Source: an uncultured Lachnospiraceae bacterium (GTDB lineage Bacteria > Bacillota > Clostridia > Lachnospirales > Lachnospiraceae). Taken from it: 64,000 nucleotides of DNA. The position numbers and the translations under genes are program-made. Shown piece after piece: positions 1 through 8,306 of the stretch; position 1 is the first letter of the stretch, and the number at the start of each line of letters is the position of its first letter. The notes beneath the pieces were generated by a model. It was not told where the DNA came from. It did no database searches and saw nothing but the letters and a program-made list of their open reading frames with translations. The DNA is taken from contig CAJTPM010000006.1 of assembly GCA_910578085.1 (NCBI GenBank), positions 1 through 64,000 on the forward strand, written 5' to 3'.

Positions 1-39
1 TTTTATCAACCACCCTTCTTGGAATTCCCTATATTTGAA

Positions 40-690
40 TTATACAGGAAGCTCCTGATATACGCATTTATCCTGCATCCAAGCCATTACATTTTCAAAC
101 TCTGTTTTCCATACGCCCCGGTAGGTATCCTGCATTTGCCTGCGCTCAGCCTCGCACGAAGCATTTTCAATACGCGGCAAAAAATAAGCATCTATCGGAT
201 TTGAATATTCTTCCTGATAATATTCAGACAAAGCAACCGCTGTTTCTATAGTATCCTCTGTTTCTGCAGTATCCTCTGTTTCTGCAGTATCCTCTGTTTC
301 TACAGTATCCTCCGATTGAGCATCGTCACTCTCCACTGTAAAGCTAACGCTTCCCTTTGCTCCTTTTCCTGTCACTTCAACTGTATAGGTTCCACTTTCA
401 TCAATTTCAACAGCAAACTCATCAGATGCGGAAATTCTACTCTCATAGACAGGTTCTTCCCCATCTTTTTTAATTTTTATCGATAAGCTCCCCCTATTCA
501 CTATCATTTTTCCGCTGATGGTATCTCCGGATTCAGCAATCAGATCCTGCCTGTCCGTTGTATTTAACACACTATACTCCATGATAAACTCACTGTTATT
601 TCCTGTACGGCTGCCATCAAATTTTGTACCACACGCCGTCAGAGATACCATAAGTGTCGATGTGCAAACTATCCATAAAAATTTTTTCAT
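40..690 (-). CDS. Putative lipoprotein with acidic TE-repeat linker
   Basis: I do not recognise the family. The 216-residue protein starts MKKFLW, has a hydrophobic signal and a lipobox LTAC (Cys about residue 20), so it should be lipid-anchored outside the membrane. A middle part (about 45-120) is beta-rich, like a small Ig-like fold. A linker at about 125-150 repeats the hexapeptide TEDTAE, encoded by tandem 18-bp units at about 241-315. The C-terminal part has two cysteines and many aromatic residues. The start at 690 is preferred over an upstream in-frame codon because a GGGAGG box (702-707) precedes it. No operon partner is evident. Confidence 0.7.
   Translation of the reverse strand: MKKFLWIVCTSTLMVSLTACGTKFDGSRTGNNSEFIMEYSVLNTTDRQDLIAESGDTISGKMIVNRGSLSIKIKKDGEEPVYESRISASDEFAVEIDESGTYTVEVTGKGAKGSVSFTVESDDAQSEDTVETEDTAETEDTAETEDTIETAVALSEYYQEEYSNPIDAYFLPRIENASCEAERRQMQDTYRGVWKTEFENVMAWMQDKCVYQELPV
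241..315 (-). repeat. In-frame 18-bp tandem repeats in lipoprotein gene
   Basis: About four tandem copies of an 18-bp unit (plus-strand form gtatcctctgtttctgca) with few mismatches encode the Thr/Glu-rich linker of the lipoprotein at 40-690. Because the unit is a multiple of three, slippage would change linker length without shifting the frame. Confidence 0.75.
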
Positions 691-837
691 AAAACGAATA
701 ACCTCCCGTTCCGACTTTTCGAACTGAACATCCACGCATACGCCTCACTTTTTGCCCATGAACAGACTGCAAACCGATCATTTTTTTCTCTGCAAACTGT
801 GTATCCACCGAAGCTTTCTGTCGTATGGAGAACGAAC

Positions 838-1377
838 CTACATCGGCTTCAGATTCTTATTCAGCCTCTCCACCATCCAGCCCACACGCTTTTTTCTTCC
901 GGCATCCGTCTTCGCATCAAAATACGCCCGCGTATAAGTCTTTTTCAACGACGGGGACATCGCCTGAAAATTTGTGAAAGCCGGCTCATACTCTTCTAAT
1001 ACTGCACAAACCTGCGCGATCTGTTCCTCCGTCACCGCTCCGGGCTTCGGCGCATCCCACTGCCCATTCGCCTTCGCCTCCGCGATCTTCCGCCTGCCGA
1101 ACTCGGTCATCACCTCTCGCTCTTCCAGCTCTTTCACCAACGCCTTATTTTTCTCCGACCATTTGCTATTCTCTCTGCGCAGCGAAAAATACTTTTTATA
1201 ACTTTTCTCATCGATACTCTGCATCTGCCCGTCGATCCACCCAAAGCAGAGCGCCTCCTCCAGCGCTTCCCCCGCCTTTACCGTCCTCGGCCCGCCTGCC
1301 TTCCCAAACAAAAGCCAGACGCCCTCCTCCGACAGACAATGCACCTCAAGCCATTTTCTGAATTCTTTCCGGTTCAC
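838..1377 (-). CDS. YdeI/OmpD-associated family protein
   Basis: A 179-residue cytoplasmic protein resembling the YdeI/OmdA family, judged from the N-terminal pattern (WL, CFGWIDGQMQ, FSLRREN, W) and a basic C-terminal helical segment ending in a KTYTRAYFDAKT-type motif. The biochemical role of the family is not settled; annotations mention bacteriocin protection. The start is GTG at 1375-1377 and shares a base with the stop codon of the upstream potassium-channel subunit gene, so it is probably the last gene of that operon. Confidence 0.75.
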   Translation of the reverse strand: MNRKEFRKWLEVHCLSEEGVWLLFGKAGGPRTVKAGEALEEALCFGWIDGQMQSIDEKSYKKYFSLRRENSKWSEKNKALVKELEEREVMTEFGRRKIAEAKANGQWDAPKPGAVTEEQIAQVCAVLEEYEPAFTNFQAMSPSLKKTYTRAYFDAKTDAGRKKRVGWMVERLNKNLKPM

Positions 1378-2033
1378 TAATCCTTAATCTTTTTGAGCAA
1401 CCGATCCACATCCCGATTATGCCCCAGTACCAGCAAATGCACATCCTTTTCAAACACATAATCCGGCCCCGGCAAAAGACTCGTCTCTTCTCCCGTCTTC
1501 ACCCCGATAATATTGATATGATATTTCGCCCGGCAGTTCACTTCTTTGATGGACTTTCCGCACCAGGCCGGAAGCGTCGGGATCTCAAAGATAGAATACT
1601 CCGGCGTCAGCTCAATATAGTCAAACACATGGTTAGCGCTGAACTTCATGGCAACCTTCTCCGCGATATCCCTGTCGGGATAGATCACCTCGTCCGCCCC
1701 GTTGCGCAAAAGGAACTTCGCATGGATATCCCGGTTTGCCTTGCTGACCACATACTTTGCCCCCATATCCTTGAGCTGGCTCGTGATCTCCAGAGAACTC
1801 TGAAAATTCGTGCCGATGCAGACAAAGCAGAGATCAAAATTCCCCACCCCCAGACTTTTTAACACATCAGGGCTGGTGCAGTCCCCGATCTTGGCGCTGG
1901 TCACAAAAGGGATCAGATCCTCCATCACAGCCTGATTCGTATCCACGATCATCACCTCATTTCCCAGATCCACCAGATTCTGGCACAGATGATGCCCAAA
2001 CTTCCCCATACCTATCATCAAAATTGATTTCAT
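1377..2033 (-). CDS. ktrA: Potassium uptake regulatory subunit, KtrA/TrkA type (single RCK)
   Basis: A 218-residue protein with one RCK_N domain (residues 1-125; nucleotide-binding motif MIGMGKFG and an acidic residue at the end of beta-2) and one RCK_C domain (about 135-218). This is the size of KtrA/KtrC rather than the duplicated TrkA. Such subunits form cytoplasmic rings that bind ATP/ADP or NAD(H) and gate a TrkH/KtrB-type channel. The start has a good AAGGAG box. It lies downstream of the ktrB-like gene, separated by the structured element at 2082-2223, so the two probably form a KtrAB pair. Confidence 0.88.
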   Translation of the reverse strand: MKSILMIGMGKFGHHLCQNLVDLGNEVMIVDTNQAVMEDLIPFVTSAKIGDCTSPDVLKSLGVGNFDLCFVCIGTNFQSSLEITSQLKDMGAKYVVSKANRDIHAKFLLRNGADEVIYPDRDIAEKVAMKFSANHVFDYIELTPEYSIFEIPTLPAWCGKSIKEVNCRAKYHINIIGVKTGEETSLLPGPDYVFEKDVHLLVLGHNRDVDRLLKKIKD

Positions 2034-2081
2034 ACTCTGCTCCTTATTTTCATTTTTCTATTTTATCTTTAAGAACCAACC

Positions 2082-2223
2082 AGCCGGGATGGCAATTAAA
2101 TACTCAAGGAGCCCCTTAAAAAGCGTCGGCACTTGGCGAGATATTTTCAAGCCTAGTGTCCGCTACGCTTTTTAAGGAGCGAAAGCGCGGCAACGGAGTA
2201 TTTAATTGTCATCCCGGCGTCCG
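2082..2223. repeat. Structured palindromic element, copy 1 (nested helices around a 38-nt core)
   Basis: The outer arms 2084-2105 and 2196-2217 are complementary over 22 positions, the one exception (2092 with 2209) being a G-T pair. An inner stem pairs 2114-2126 with 2165-2177 perfectly (13 bp). The loop 2127-2164 is a core beginning CGGCACTTGGCGAG and ending AGCCTAGTGTCCGCT, which can fold on itself (CAC/GTG and GGC/GCC pairs). It is followed by AGCGAAAGCG (2178-2187), a GAAA-capped hairpin. The edges read AGCCGG and CCGGCGTCCG. Core, small hairpin and edges recur at 36686-36821 while the arms do not. It lies between ktrB and ktrA. Confidence 0.8.
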
Positions 2224-2239
2224 GTCTTATGAAAAAATC

Positions 2240-3589
2240 TCACCCTACCGGCACCTCAACCTCCGGCAGCTGTACCTTAGGCACCGGCTTCCTCTCATAG
2301 AAGGAGAAGGCGAAGGACATACTGCCCACCCTGCCGAGAAACATCAGTATCATAATGAAGATCTGCCCCAGCGTCCCAAGGTCTCTCGTGAGACCGGTGG
2401 TCATCCCCACCGTCCCGATGGCTGAAAACGCCTCAAACATCAGATCCAGTAACGGCAGCTTTTCCACGCCGTTTATCAGAAGCACCGCTCCCAGCGCCAG
2501 AGACAGGTTCAACACAAACACCGTGACCGCTTTTCTCACCGTCTCGTCGCTGATCCTTCGCCCGAACACTTCCGCTCCATGCCTTCCTCTCAGATACGCC
2601 GCCATATAGAAAAAGAGCACTGCGATGGACGTCGTCTTGATGCCGCCGGCGGTGGAACCGGGGCTGCCACCGATAAACATCAGCATAATATTAAAGAGCT
2701 TCCCGCCCTCCGACATAAGCGCCGTATCGATCGTGTTAAACCCTGCCGTCCGCGCCGTCACAGAGGCAAACAGGGACGCATACACCTTTCCGCCGTCTGA
2801 AAGCCCCGCCATGGACGCATCCGCCTCCAACAGGTAAAACACTGCCGCACCGCCAAACACAAGCACCGCCGTCGTGGTCAGCACAAGCTTTGTATGAAAC
2901 TGAAACTTTCGAAACCGGAATTTCTGCTTCCATACATCCACCCAGACAATAAAACCCAAACCACCCAGAATAATGAGCGCCATGATCGGCAGATTGATCA
3001 GGGGATGATCCACCGCCGAGACAAAGGACACATACTCTCCCTGATAGCCCATCAGATCAAATCCGGCATTGCAGAAGGCTGATATGGCATGGAAGATACT
3101 GTAATAGATCCCTCTTCCCCATCCAAGCCTGGGCACAAAATAAAAGGCCATCACAAAAGCCCCTGCACCCTCAAACAGGATCGTCCCCTTTAAGGCCTGG
3201 CGGATCAGCCTGACAATGCCGCCGATCTGCAGGCTGTTGATGGATTCCTGTAAGAGATTTCTGGCTTTCAGAGTAATATTGCGCCGCAGAAATGTGGCTA
3301 ACAGAATCCGCATGGCTATCGTCCCCAGCCCGCCGATCTGGATCATCACGAGGATCAGGATCTGACCGAACACCGACCAGTGGTTAAATGTGTCCACCAG
3401 CACTAACCCCGTCACACAGGAAGCGCTGGTGGCCGTAAAAAGGGCCGTCATAAAATCCGTCCACTGTCCGTCCCTTGAAGACACCGGCAGCGTCAGAAGA
3501 CAGGCGCCGATCAGAATGATCACAAGAAAATTCACCGCGATCGTTCTTGTTTTATTTACGCCGTAGCGTTTTATTTTTCGTCTCTCCAT
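2240..3589 (-). CDS. ktrB: Potassium transporter membrane subunit, KtrB/TrkH family
   Basis: A 449-residue integral membrane protein of the TrkH/KtrB superfamily, with four membrane-pore-membrane repeats. The pore loops carry SCVTGL (about residue 60), CNAGFD (about 180), TAGFN (about 290) and VGMTTGL (about 410), each with the expected filter glycine. It conducts K+ under control of an RCK ring, probably the downstream ktrA product. The first codons overlap the 3' end of the upstream trkH by 38 bp, which suggests translational coupling. Length suits KtrB; the symbol is by similarity only. Confidence 0.88.
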   Translation of the reverse strand: MERRKIKRYGVNKTRTIAVNFLVIILIGACLLTLPVSSRDGQWTDFMTALFTATSASCVTGLVLVDTFNHWSVFGQILILVMIQIGGLGTIAMRILLATFLRRNITLKARNLLQESINSLQIGGIVRLIRQALKGTILFEGAGAFVMAFYFVPRLGWGRGIYYSIFHAISAFCNAGFDLMGYQGEYVSFVSAVDHPLINLPIMALIILGGLGFIVWVDVWKQKFRFRKFQFHTKLVLTTTAVLVFGGAAVFYLLEADASMAGLSDGGKVYASLFASVTARTAGFNTIDTALMSEGGKLFNIMLMFIGGSPGSTAGGIKTTSIAVLFFYMAAYLRGRHGAEVFGRRISDETVRKAVTVFVLNLSLALGAVLLINGVEKLPLLDLMFEAFSAIGTVGMTTGLTRDLGTLGQIFIMILMFLGRVGSMSFAFSFYERKPVPKVQLPEVEVPVG

Positions 3590-5078
3590 CTTTACCTGAC
3601 CTTCTTGCTTTCAATCTTTTTAACGCACTCTTATGGGCATGCAGTTCCGTCCAGATCGCCGGATGAAACAGAATCAGCAGCGGGAACAGTTCCAGTCTTC
3701 CTGCCAGCATATCAAAAATCAGCACAAACTTGGAGAAGGGCGAAAAGAACCCGAAATTTCTGCTGGGCCCTACTAACTCCAAACCCGGCCCGATATTATT
3801 GATCGTTGCCGCCACCGCCGTAAAATTCGTCGTCAGATCCCAGCCCTCAAAGGAGACCGCCAGAACAGATGCCGTAAACAGAATCACAAAAGTGATGAAA
3901 TACACATTGGTAGACCGCATTACCTCATGTTCTACGGGACGGTCATCAAAGGTGATCTTCTTGATGCTTCTGGGGTGAATATAGGAATTCAGTTCCTTAA
4001 AAATCGTCTTGATCAGGATAATAAAACGGGATACCTTGATGCCGCCCCCGGTGCTGCCCGCACAGGCGCCGATAAACATGAGCAGCACAAGCACGGTCTT
4101 GCTGGTCTGGGACCAGAGATCAAAATCCCCTGTGGAAAACCCTGTGGTCGTGATAATGGAACCCACCTGAAAGGCGGAGTGCCGCAGGGCATCGGAAAAA
4201 TTTCCGTAAATCTTTACCGTATCAAACAGCAAAATACCGATGGCGCCGACGATAATCGCCAGATAACACCGTACTTCCTCCATGCGGAGCGCTTTTTTCA
4301 TATTATGGAACAGGACAAAATAATAAGCATTAAAGTTCACGCCGAAGGCGATCATAAAGATCGTCACCACCCACTGAATATACGAAGAATAGCCGCCTAT
4401 ACTGTCCGCCCTGATCCCGAAACCGCCTGTTCCCGCCGTACCGAAACTGGTGGTCAGCGCATCAAATAAAGGCATTTTCCCTGCCAGAAGCAGCACCACC
4501 TCAAGCAGCGTCATACCCAGATAGATCAGATACAGGATCCTGGCCGTATGCTTCATCTTCGGCACCAACTTCCCCACCGAGGGGCCGGGGCTTTCCGCCC
4601 GCAGCAGATTGATGTGGGAGCCGCCGCTCAGGGAGATAATGGCAAGCAGAAACACAAGCACCCCCATCCCGCCGATCCAGTGGGTGAAACTGCGCCAGAA
4701 TAACGCCGTATGGGAAAGCACCTCCACATTCTCGAGAATGCTCGCACCGGTGGTTGTGAAGCCTGATACGGTCTCAAACAGCGCATCTGTCAAAGACGGT
4801 ATCTCTTTCGATAACCAGAACGGAAGGGCGCCGAAAAAACTCATAAAGATCCAGCTGAGTGCCGTTGTCACACAGCCTTCCTTCAGGTAAAAAACCGTAT
4901 CTTCCGGTTTTTTAACCGTCATGGCGATCCCCAGTATGAGACAGACCGCCGCCACCAGCAGATAGATAAGCCCGACTCTCTCCTGATAGCACAAAGAAAC
5001 CAAACAGGGAAGAAGCAAAAGCACCCCCTCTATTTTTAACACACTGCCCAAAAGATATCGGATCATTGAACTGTTCAT
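3552..5078 (-). CDS. trkH: Potassium uptake protein TrkH
   Basis: A 508-residue TrkH-type potassium channel/transporter subunit, longer at the N-terminus than the neighbouring KtrB. Pore-loop filters are visible as TTGAS, GTGGFG, TTGFS and NIGPGL, in the order expected for four pseudo-symmetric repeats. A GGAGG box precedes the ATG at 5078. It sits 18 bp after trkA and overlaps the next transporter gene, so it is the second gene of a four-gene potassium operon. Its gating partner is most likely the duplicated RCK protein just upstream. Confidence 0.92.
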   Translation of the reverse strand: MNSSMIRYLLGSVLKIEGVLLLLPCLVSLCYQERVGLIYLLVAAVCLILGIAMTVKKPEDTVFYLKEGCVTTALSWIFMSFFGALPFWLSKEIPSLTDALFETVSGFTTTGASILENVEVLSHTALFWRSFTHWIGGMGVLVFLLAIISLSGGSHINLLRAESPGPSVGKLVPKMKHTARILYLIYLGMTLLEVVLLLAGKMPLFDALTTSFGTAGTGGFGIRADSIGGYSSYIQWVVTIFMIAFGVNFNAYYFVLFHNMKKALRMEEVRCYLAIIVGAIGILLFDTVKIYGNFSDALRHSAFQVGSIITTTGFSTGDFDLWSQTSKTVLVLLMFIGACAGSTGGGIKVSRFIILIKTIFKELNSYIHPRSIKKITFDDRPVEHEVMRSTNVYFITFVILFTASVLAVSFEGWDLTTNFTAVAATINNIGPGLELVGPSRNFGFFSPFSKFVLIFDMLAGRLELFPLLILFHPAIWTELHAHKSALKRLKARRSGKDGETKNKTLRRK

Positions 5079-5096
5079 GATGTCGTAATGCCTCCA

Positions 5097-6494
5097 CTAC
5101 CTTAAAATATCCTGCAGATCATTAAAACCGGTATGCGTTGTGACGATCATCACCGTATCGCCCACCTCAATCGTATCATGCCCGCTGGGTATGATAATAT
5201 CATTGTTCCGGTTGATAAAAGCAATCAGCAGATGGTTTTTCAAAGCCAGCTTCATCAACGGAATCCCCGTTACCGCAGATTCCTTGTACACTCTGAACTC
5301 AATGGCTTCCACCCTGGAGTTAAACAGATGGTAGAGGGTTTCGATATTGCTGTCCATGGAATCCTTTTTTGCACGCACATAGGCGATGATCGCTTCAGAT
5401 GTAATATATCTTGGATAGATCACACTGCCTAAATCCAGAGAACTAATTACCTCCCTGAAGGCGATCCGGTTGATCTTTGTGATCACCTTCGCATTGGACA
5501 CATGCCTTGCGTACAGCGTAAGCATAATATTTTCTTCGTCGATCCCGGTAAGCGGCACAAAGGATTCCACTCGGGCGATCCCTTCCTCCTTTAACAGTTC
5601 CTCATCCGAACCGTTTCCGTTGATGATCACCGCCTTCGGCAGAAGAACACTCAGTTCCTCACATCTTTTTCTGTCATTTTCTATGATCTTCACAGAGATC
5701 CCCATATGCAGAAGCTGTTTTGCCAGATAGTAGGCCGCCTTGCCGCCGCCGATGATCATGCAGTTTTTCACCTGGTTCGTCTTAAAGCCGATCCGCTCCA
5801 GAAACTCCTTCGCCTGCAGCCTGGGCGCTACAAAGGAAACGATATCGCCGCCTTCTATCCGGAAGTCGCCGGAGGGAATATAGACCTCATCTCCGCGTTC
5901 CACGGCACAGATCAGGATCTTATCCAGAAAATCCACCTCTTTGCCAATACGCACGATCTTTTTGCCCGCAAGCATATTATTCTCCGGCACTTTGATCTTG
6001 ATCATCTCCGCCTGCCCGTGAGCAAAGGAGTTGACCTCCAGCGCCGTCGGCACATACAGAATACGGCCGATCTCCCGGGAAGCTTCCATCTCCGGATTGA
6101 TGATCATGGCAAGCCCCAGTTTATCCCGCAGATAACCCGCCTCAATACTGTAATCCGGCGTCCGCACTCTGGCGATGGCCGCACAGTTTCCCACCCGCTT
6201 CGCCACAGTACAACATAAAAGATTCAACTCGTCGGAATCTGTCACCGCAATAAGCAGATCTGTATTCTCGATCCCTGCATCCATCTGTACGCTGTAGCTT
6301 GCGCCGTTTCCGGTCACTCCCATCACATCATACAGACTGCTGATTGTCTGCACTTTCTCCGCATCCCTGTCTACGATCGTAATATCGTGGCCTTCCCTGG
6401 ACAACTGTTCCACCAGCGTCCTGCCCACTTTGCCGCACCCCACAATAATGATCTGCAGGCCCTTTACCGTATTCTTCCGCGATCTGATCCCCAT
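5097..6494 (-). CDS. trkA: Trk system potassium uptake protein TrkA (two RCK units)
   Basis: A 465-residue protein with two RCK_N-RCK_C units. The first has the dinucleotide motif VGCGKVG near residue 18; the second has IIGGGKAA near residue 240. Duplicated architecture is the TrkA hallmark and distinguishes it from the single-unit ktrA at 1377-2033. The start MGIRSRK at 6494 is chosen because CAGGAGG lies at 6501-6507; an in-frame codon 63 bp upstream lacks such a site. It heads the potassium operon and is separated from gdhA by a terminator. Confidence 0.92.
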   Translation of the reverse strand: MGIRSRKNTVKGLQIIIVGCGKVGRTLVEQLSREGHDITIVDRDAEKVQTISSLYDVMGVTGNGASYSVQMDAGIENTDLLIAVTDSDELNLLCCTVAKRVGNCAAIARVRTPDYSIEAGYLRDKLGLAMIINPEMEASREIGRILYVPTALEVNSFAHGQAEMIKIKVPENNMLAGKKIVRIGKEVDFLDKILICAVERGDEVYIPSGDFRIEGGDIVSFVAPRLQAKEFLERIGFKTNQVKNCMIIGGGKAAYYLAKQLLHMGISVKIIENDRKRCEELSVLLPKAVIINGNGSDEELLKEEGIARVESFVPLTGIDEENIMLTLYARHVSNAKVITKINRIAFREVISSLDLGSVIYPRYITSEAIIAYVRAKKDSMDSNIETLYHLFNSRVEAIEFRVYKESAVTGIPLMKLALKNHLLIAFINRNNDIIIPSGHDTIEVGDTVMIVTTHTGFNDLQDILR

Positions 6495-6581
6495 TTTCCG
6501 CCTCCTGAAACATTCCCTTTCACATGTTCCCTGATTTACCGCAAATTTCTTCGCCATCCCTTACTATATCACCATTTGCAT

Positions 6582-6618
6582 AAAAAATCCACAGGCAATG
6601 AAAATAGTTTGCCTGTGG
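6582..6618 (-). terminator. Intrinsic terminator of gdhA
   Basis: A perfect 10-bp stem (6589-6598 with 6609-6618, CCACAGGCAA type) is followed on the minus strand by a run of Ts (6582-6588). It ends gdhA transcription ahead of trkA. Confidence 0.85.
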
Positions 6619-6670
6619 ATTGTAAATCATATTTTCAATGATTCGCTGTACGCTCATAATACGGGAACTT

Positions 6671-8005
6671 TTATACGATCCCCTGTGCCTTCATGGCCTC
6701 GGCCACTTTCAGGAATCCGGCAATGTTGGCGCCTGTCACATAGTCGCCTTCCTTGCCGTACTTTTTCGACGCCTCATCCAGATTGTGGAAAATGTTCACC
6801 ATAATGCCCTGCAGCTTGCTGTCCACTTCCTCAAAGGTCCAGGACAGTCTCTCGGAATTCTGGCTCATCTCCAGCGCGGAAGTCGCTACGCCGCCCGCAT
6901 TGGATGCCTTGCCCGGGCAGAACAGCACGCCGTTTTTCTGGAAATATTCCGTTGCTTCCAGTGTGGTGGGCATGTTTGCGCCCTCCGCCACCGCAAAGCA
7001 CCCGTTTGCCACAAGCGCCTTTGCGTCTTCCAGACCCAGCTCATTCTGGGTTGCGCAGGGCAGTGCGATATCGCACTTCACGCTCCATACGCCTTTGCCC
7101 TCATGGTACTGTGCGCTGGACCTTACCGCCGCATACTCGGTCAGACGGGCACGCTTCACTTCTTTTACTTCCTTAAGCAGTGCCACATCGATTCCCTCGG
7201 GATCATAGATCCAGCCTGTGGAGTCGGAACAGGTCACAGGTTTCGCCCCTAACTGCTGTGCCTTCTGAATTGCGTAGATCGCCACATTGCCGGCGCCGGA
7301 AACCGCAATGGTCTTGCCCGCGATATCCTTGCCGTTGCACTTCAACATTTCTGCCGTCAGGTACAGCAGACCATAACCGGTAGCTTCTGTTCTTGCCAGG
7401 GAACCGCCGTAGGTTAAGCCTTTTCCTGTGAGTACGCCCTCATACTGATTTCTGATTCTCTTATACTGGCCGTACATATAACCGATCTCGCGGCCGCCCA
7501 CACCGATATCCCCGGCCGGTACGTCCGTATCCGCGCCGATATGTCTGTAAAGTTCTGTCATAAAACTCTGGCAGAATGCCATCACCTCTCTGTCGGATTT
7601 TCCCTTCGGATCAAAATCACAGCCGCCCTTACCGCCGCCGATAGGCAATCCGGTCAGGGAGTTTTTGAAGATCTGCTCAAAGCCCAGGAATTTGATGATA
7701 CCCAGGTTTACGGAAGGATGAAATCTGAGTCCCCCCTTATAAGGACCAATAGCACTGTTAAACTGTACGCGGAAACCGTTGTTTACCTGTACCTGCCCCT
7801 TGTCATCCACCCAGGGAACACGGAACATGATGATTCTCTCCGGTGTCGTCAGTCTCTCAAGCAAAGCCTCTTTTCTGTACTCCTCCTCATTTGCCTCGAT
7901 CACCACTCGCAAAGACTCCAAAACCTCTTTTACCGCCTGGTGAAATTCCGGCTGCGCGGGATTCTTCTCCACAACTTTTGCATAAACCTCGTCAACGTAT
8001 GACAT
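6671..8005 (-). CDS. gdhA: NADP-specific glutamate dehydrogenase
   Basis: A 444-residue hexameric-type glutamate dehydrogenase, interconverting glutamate with 2-oxoglutarate plus ammonium. Landmarks are PYKGGLRFHPSV (about 90-100), the catalytic-lysine region GGGKGGCDFDPKG (about 125), GVGGREIGYM and the nucleotide-binding SGAGNVAIYA (about 240). Length fits the small NADP-type class. An AGGAGG box lies just before the ATG. It is a single-gene unit with its own promoter (8205-8233), a roughly 190-nt leader with an attenuator-like hairpin, and a terminator downstream. Confidence 0.96.
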   Translation of the reverse strand: MSYVDEVYAKVVEKNPAQPEFHQAVKEVLESLRVVIEANEEEYRKEALLERLTTPERIIMFRVPWVDDKGQVQVNNGFRVQFNSAIGPYKGGLRFHPSVNLGIIKFLGFEQIFKNSLTGLPIGGGKGGCDFDPKGKSDREVMAFCQSFMTELYRHIGADTDVPAGDIGVGGREIGYMYGQYKRIRNQYEGVLTGKGLTYGGSLARTEATGYGLLYLTAEMLKCNGKDIAGKTIAVSGAGNVAIYAIQKAQQLGAKPVTCSDSTGWIYDPEGIDVALLKEVKEVKRARLTEYAAVRSSAQYHEGKGVWSVKCDIALPCATQNELGLEDAKALVANGCFAVAEGANMPTTLEATEYFQKNGVLFCPGKASNAGGVATSALEMSQNSERLSWTFEEVDSKLQGIMVNIFHNLDEASKKYGKEGDYVTGANIAGFLKVAEAMKAQGIV

Positions 8006-8086
8006 TTCCTGTTTCCTCCTTTAAAAAATAATTTAATTTCTTTGTTATGAATAACAGTCAGACAGACTTTCCATCTGCCCTGCGGA

Positions 8087-8194
8087 CAGAATGGCCAGAA
8101 CCCTCTGACAGATCCTCACACATTCCTGTATAAAAAAACAAAGGCAAAATAAAAGGCAGAAGTATCTGCGCCCTCTGCCATTCAGACGCCTTTG
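8087..8194 (-). promoter_or_regulatory. gdhA leader: possible terminator/antiterminator switch
   Basis: In the transcript, an outer stem (8188-8194 with 8139-8145, CAAAGGC/GCCTTTG) encloses an inner stem (8174-8179 with 8155-8160, GGCAGA/TCTGCC) and is followed by seven Ts (8132-8138): an intrinsic terminator about 130 nt before gdhA. A competing pairing exists: GAATGGC (8177-8183) is complementary to GCCATTC in the transcript from 8089-8095, and using it would break the terminator. No known riboswitch class is recognised. The fold is read by eye. Confidence 0.5.
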
Positions 8195-8204
8195 TCCAAA
8201 ATTT

Positions 8205-8233
8205 ATTATAGTATGTTCTCTCAAATGATACAA
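8205..8233 (-). promoter_or_regulatory. SigA-type promoter of gdhA
   Basis: On the minus strand TTGTAT (8228-8233), a 17-bp spacer and TATAAT (8205-8210). It would start transcription near 8198, giving a leader of about 190 nt before gdhA. Confidence 0.75.
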
Positions 8234-8306
8234 GAGTTTTTTTCCGCAGAAATAGATAAATTTTTCTTAAGAATTTGTATGTTTTATACAAAACCCAACA
8301 GGCTTC

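Noticed and set aside
241..315. Tandem 18-bp repeats as a CRISPR or satellite
   Set aside because: The units abut without spacers, lie in frame inside a lipoprotein gene and encode its acidic linker.
2082..2223. Integron attC site or intrinsic terminator as explanation of the structured element
   Set aside because: No attC core sites or adjacent cassette structure are seen; as a terminator it lacks a T-run on either side and is far larger than needed.
3927..4469. Open frame of 180 codons opposite trkH
   Set aside because: Shadow of trkH, which has all four pore-loop motifs.
8045..8291. Small open frames in the gdhA leader
   Set aside because: They overlap the promoter and terminator hairpins and have no plausible binding site; a leader peptide is possible but unsupported.
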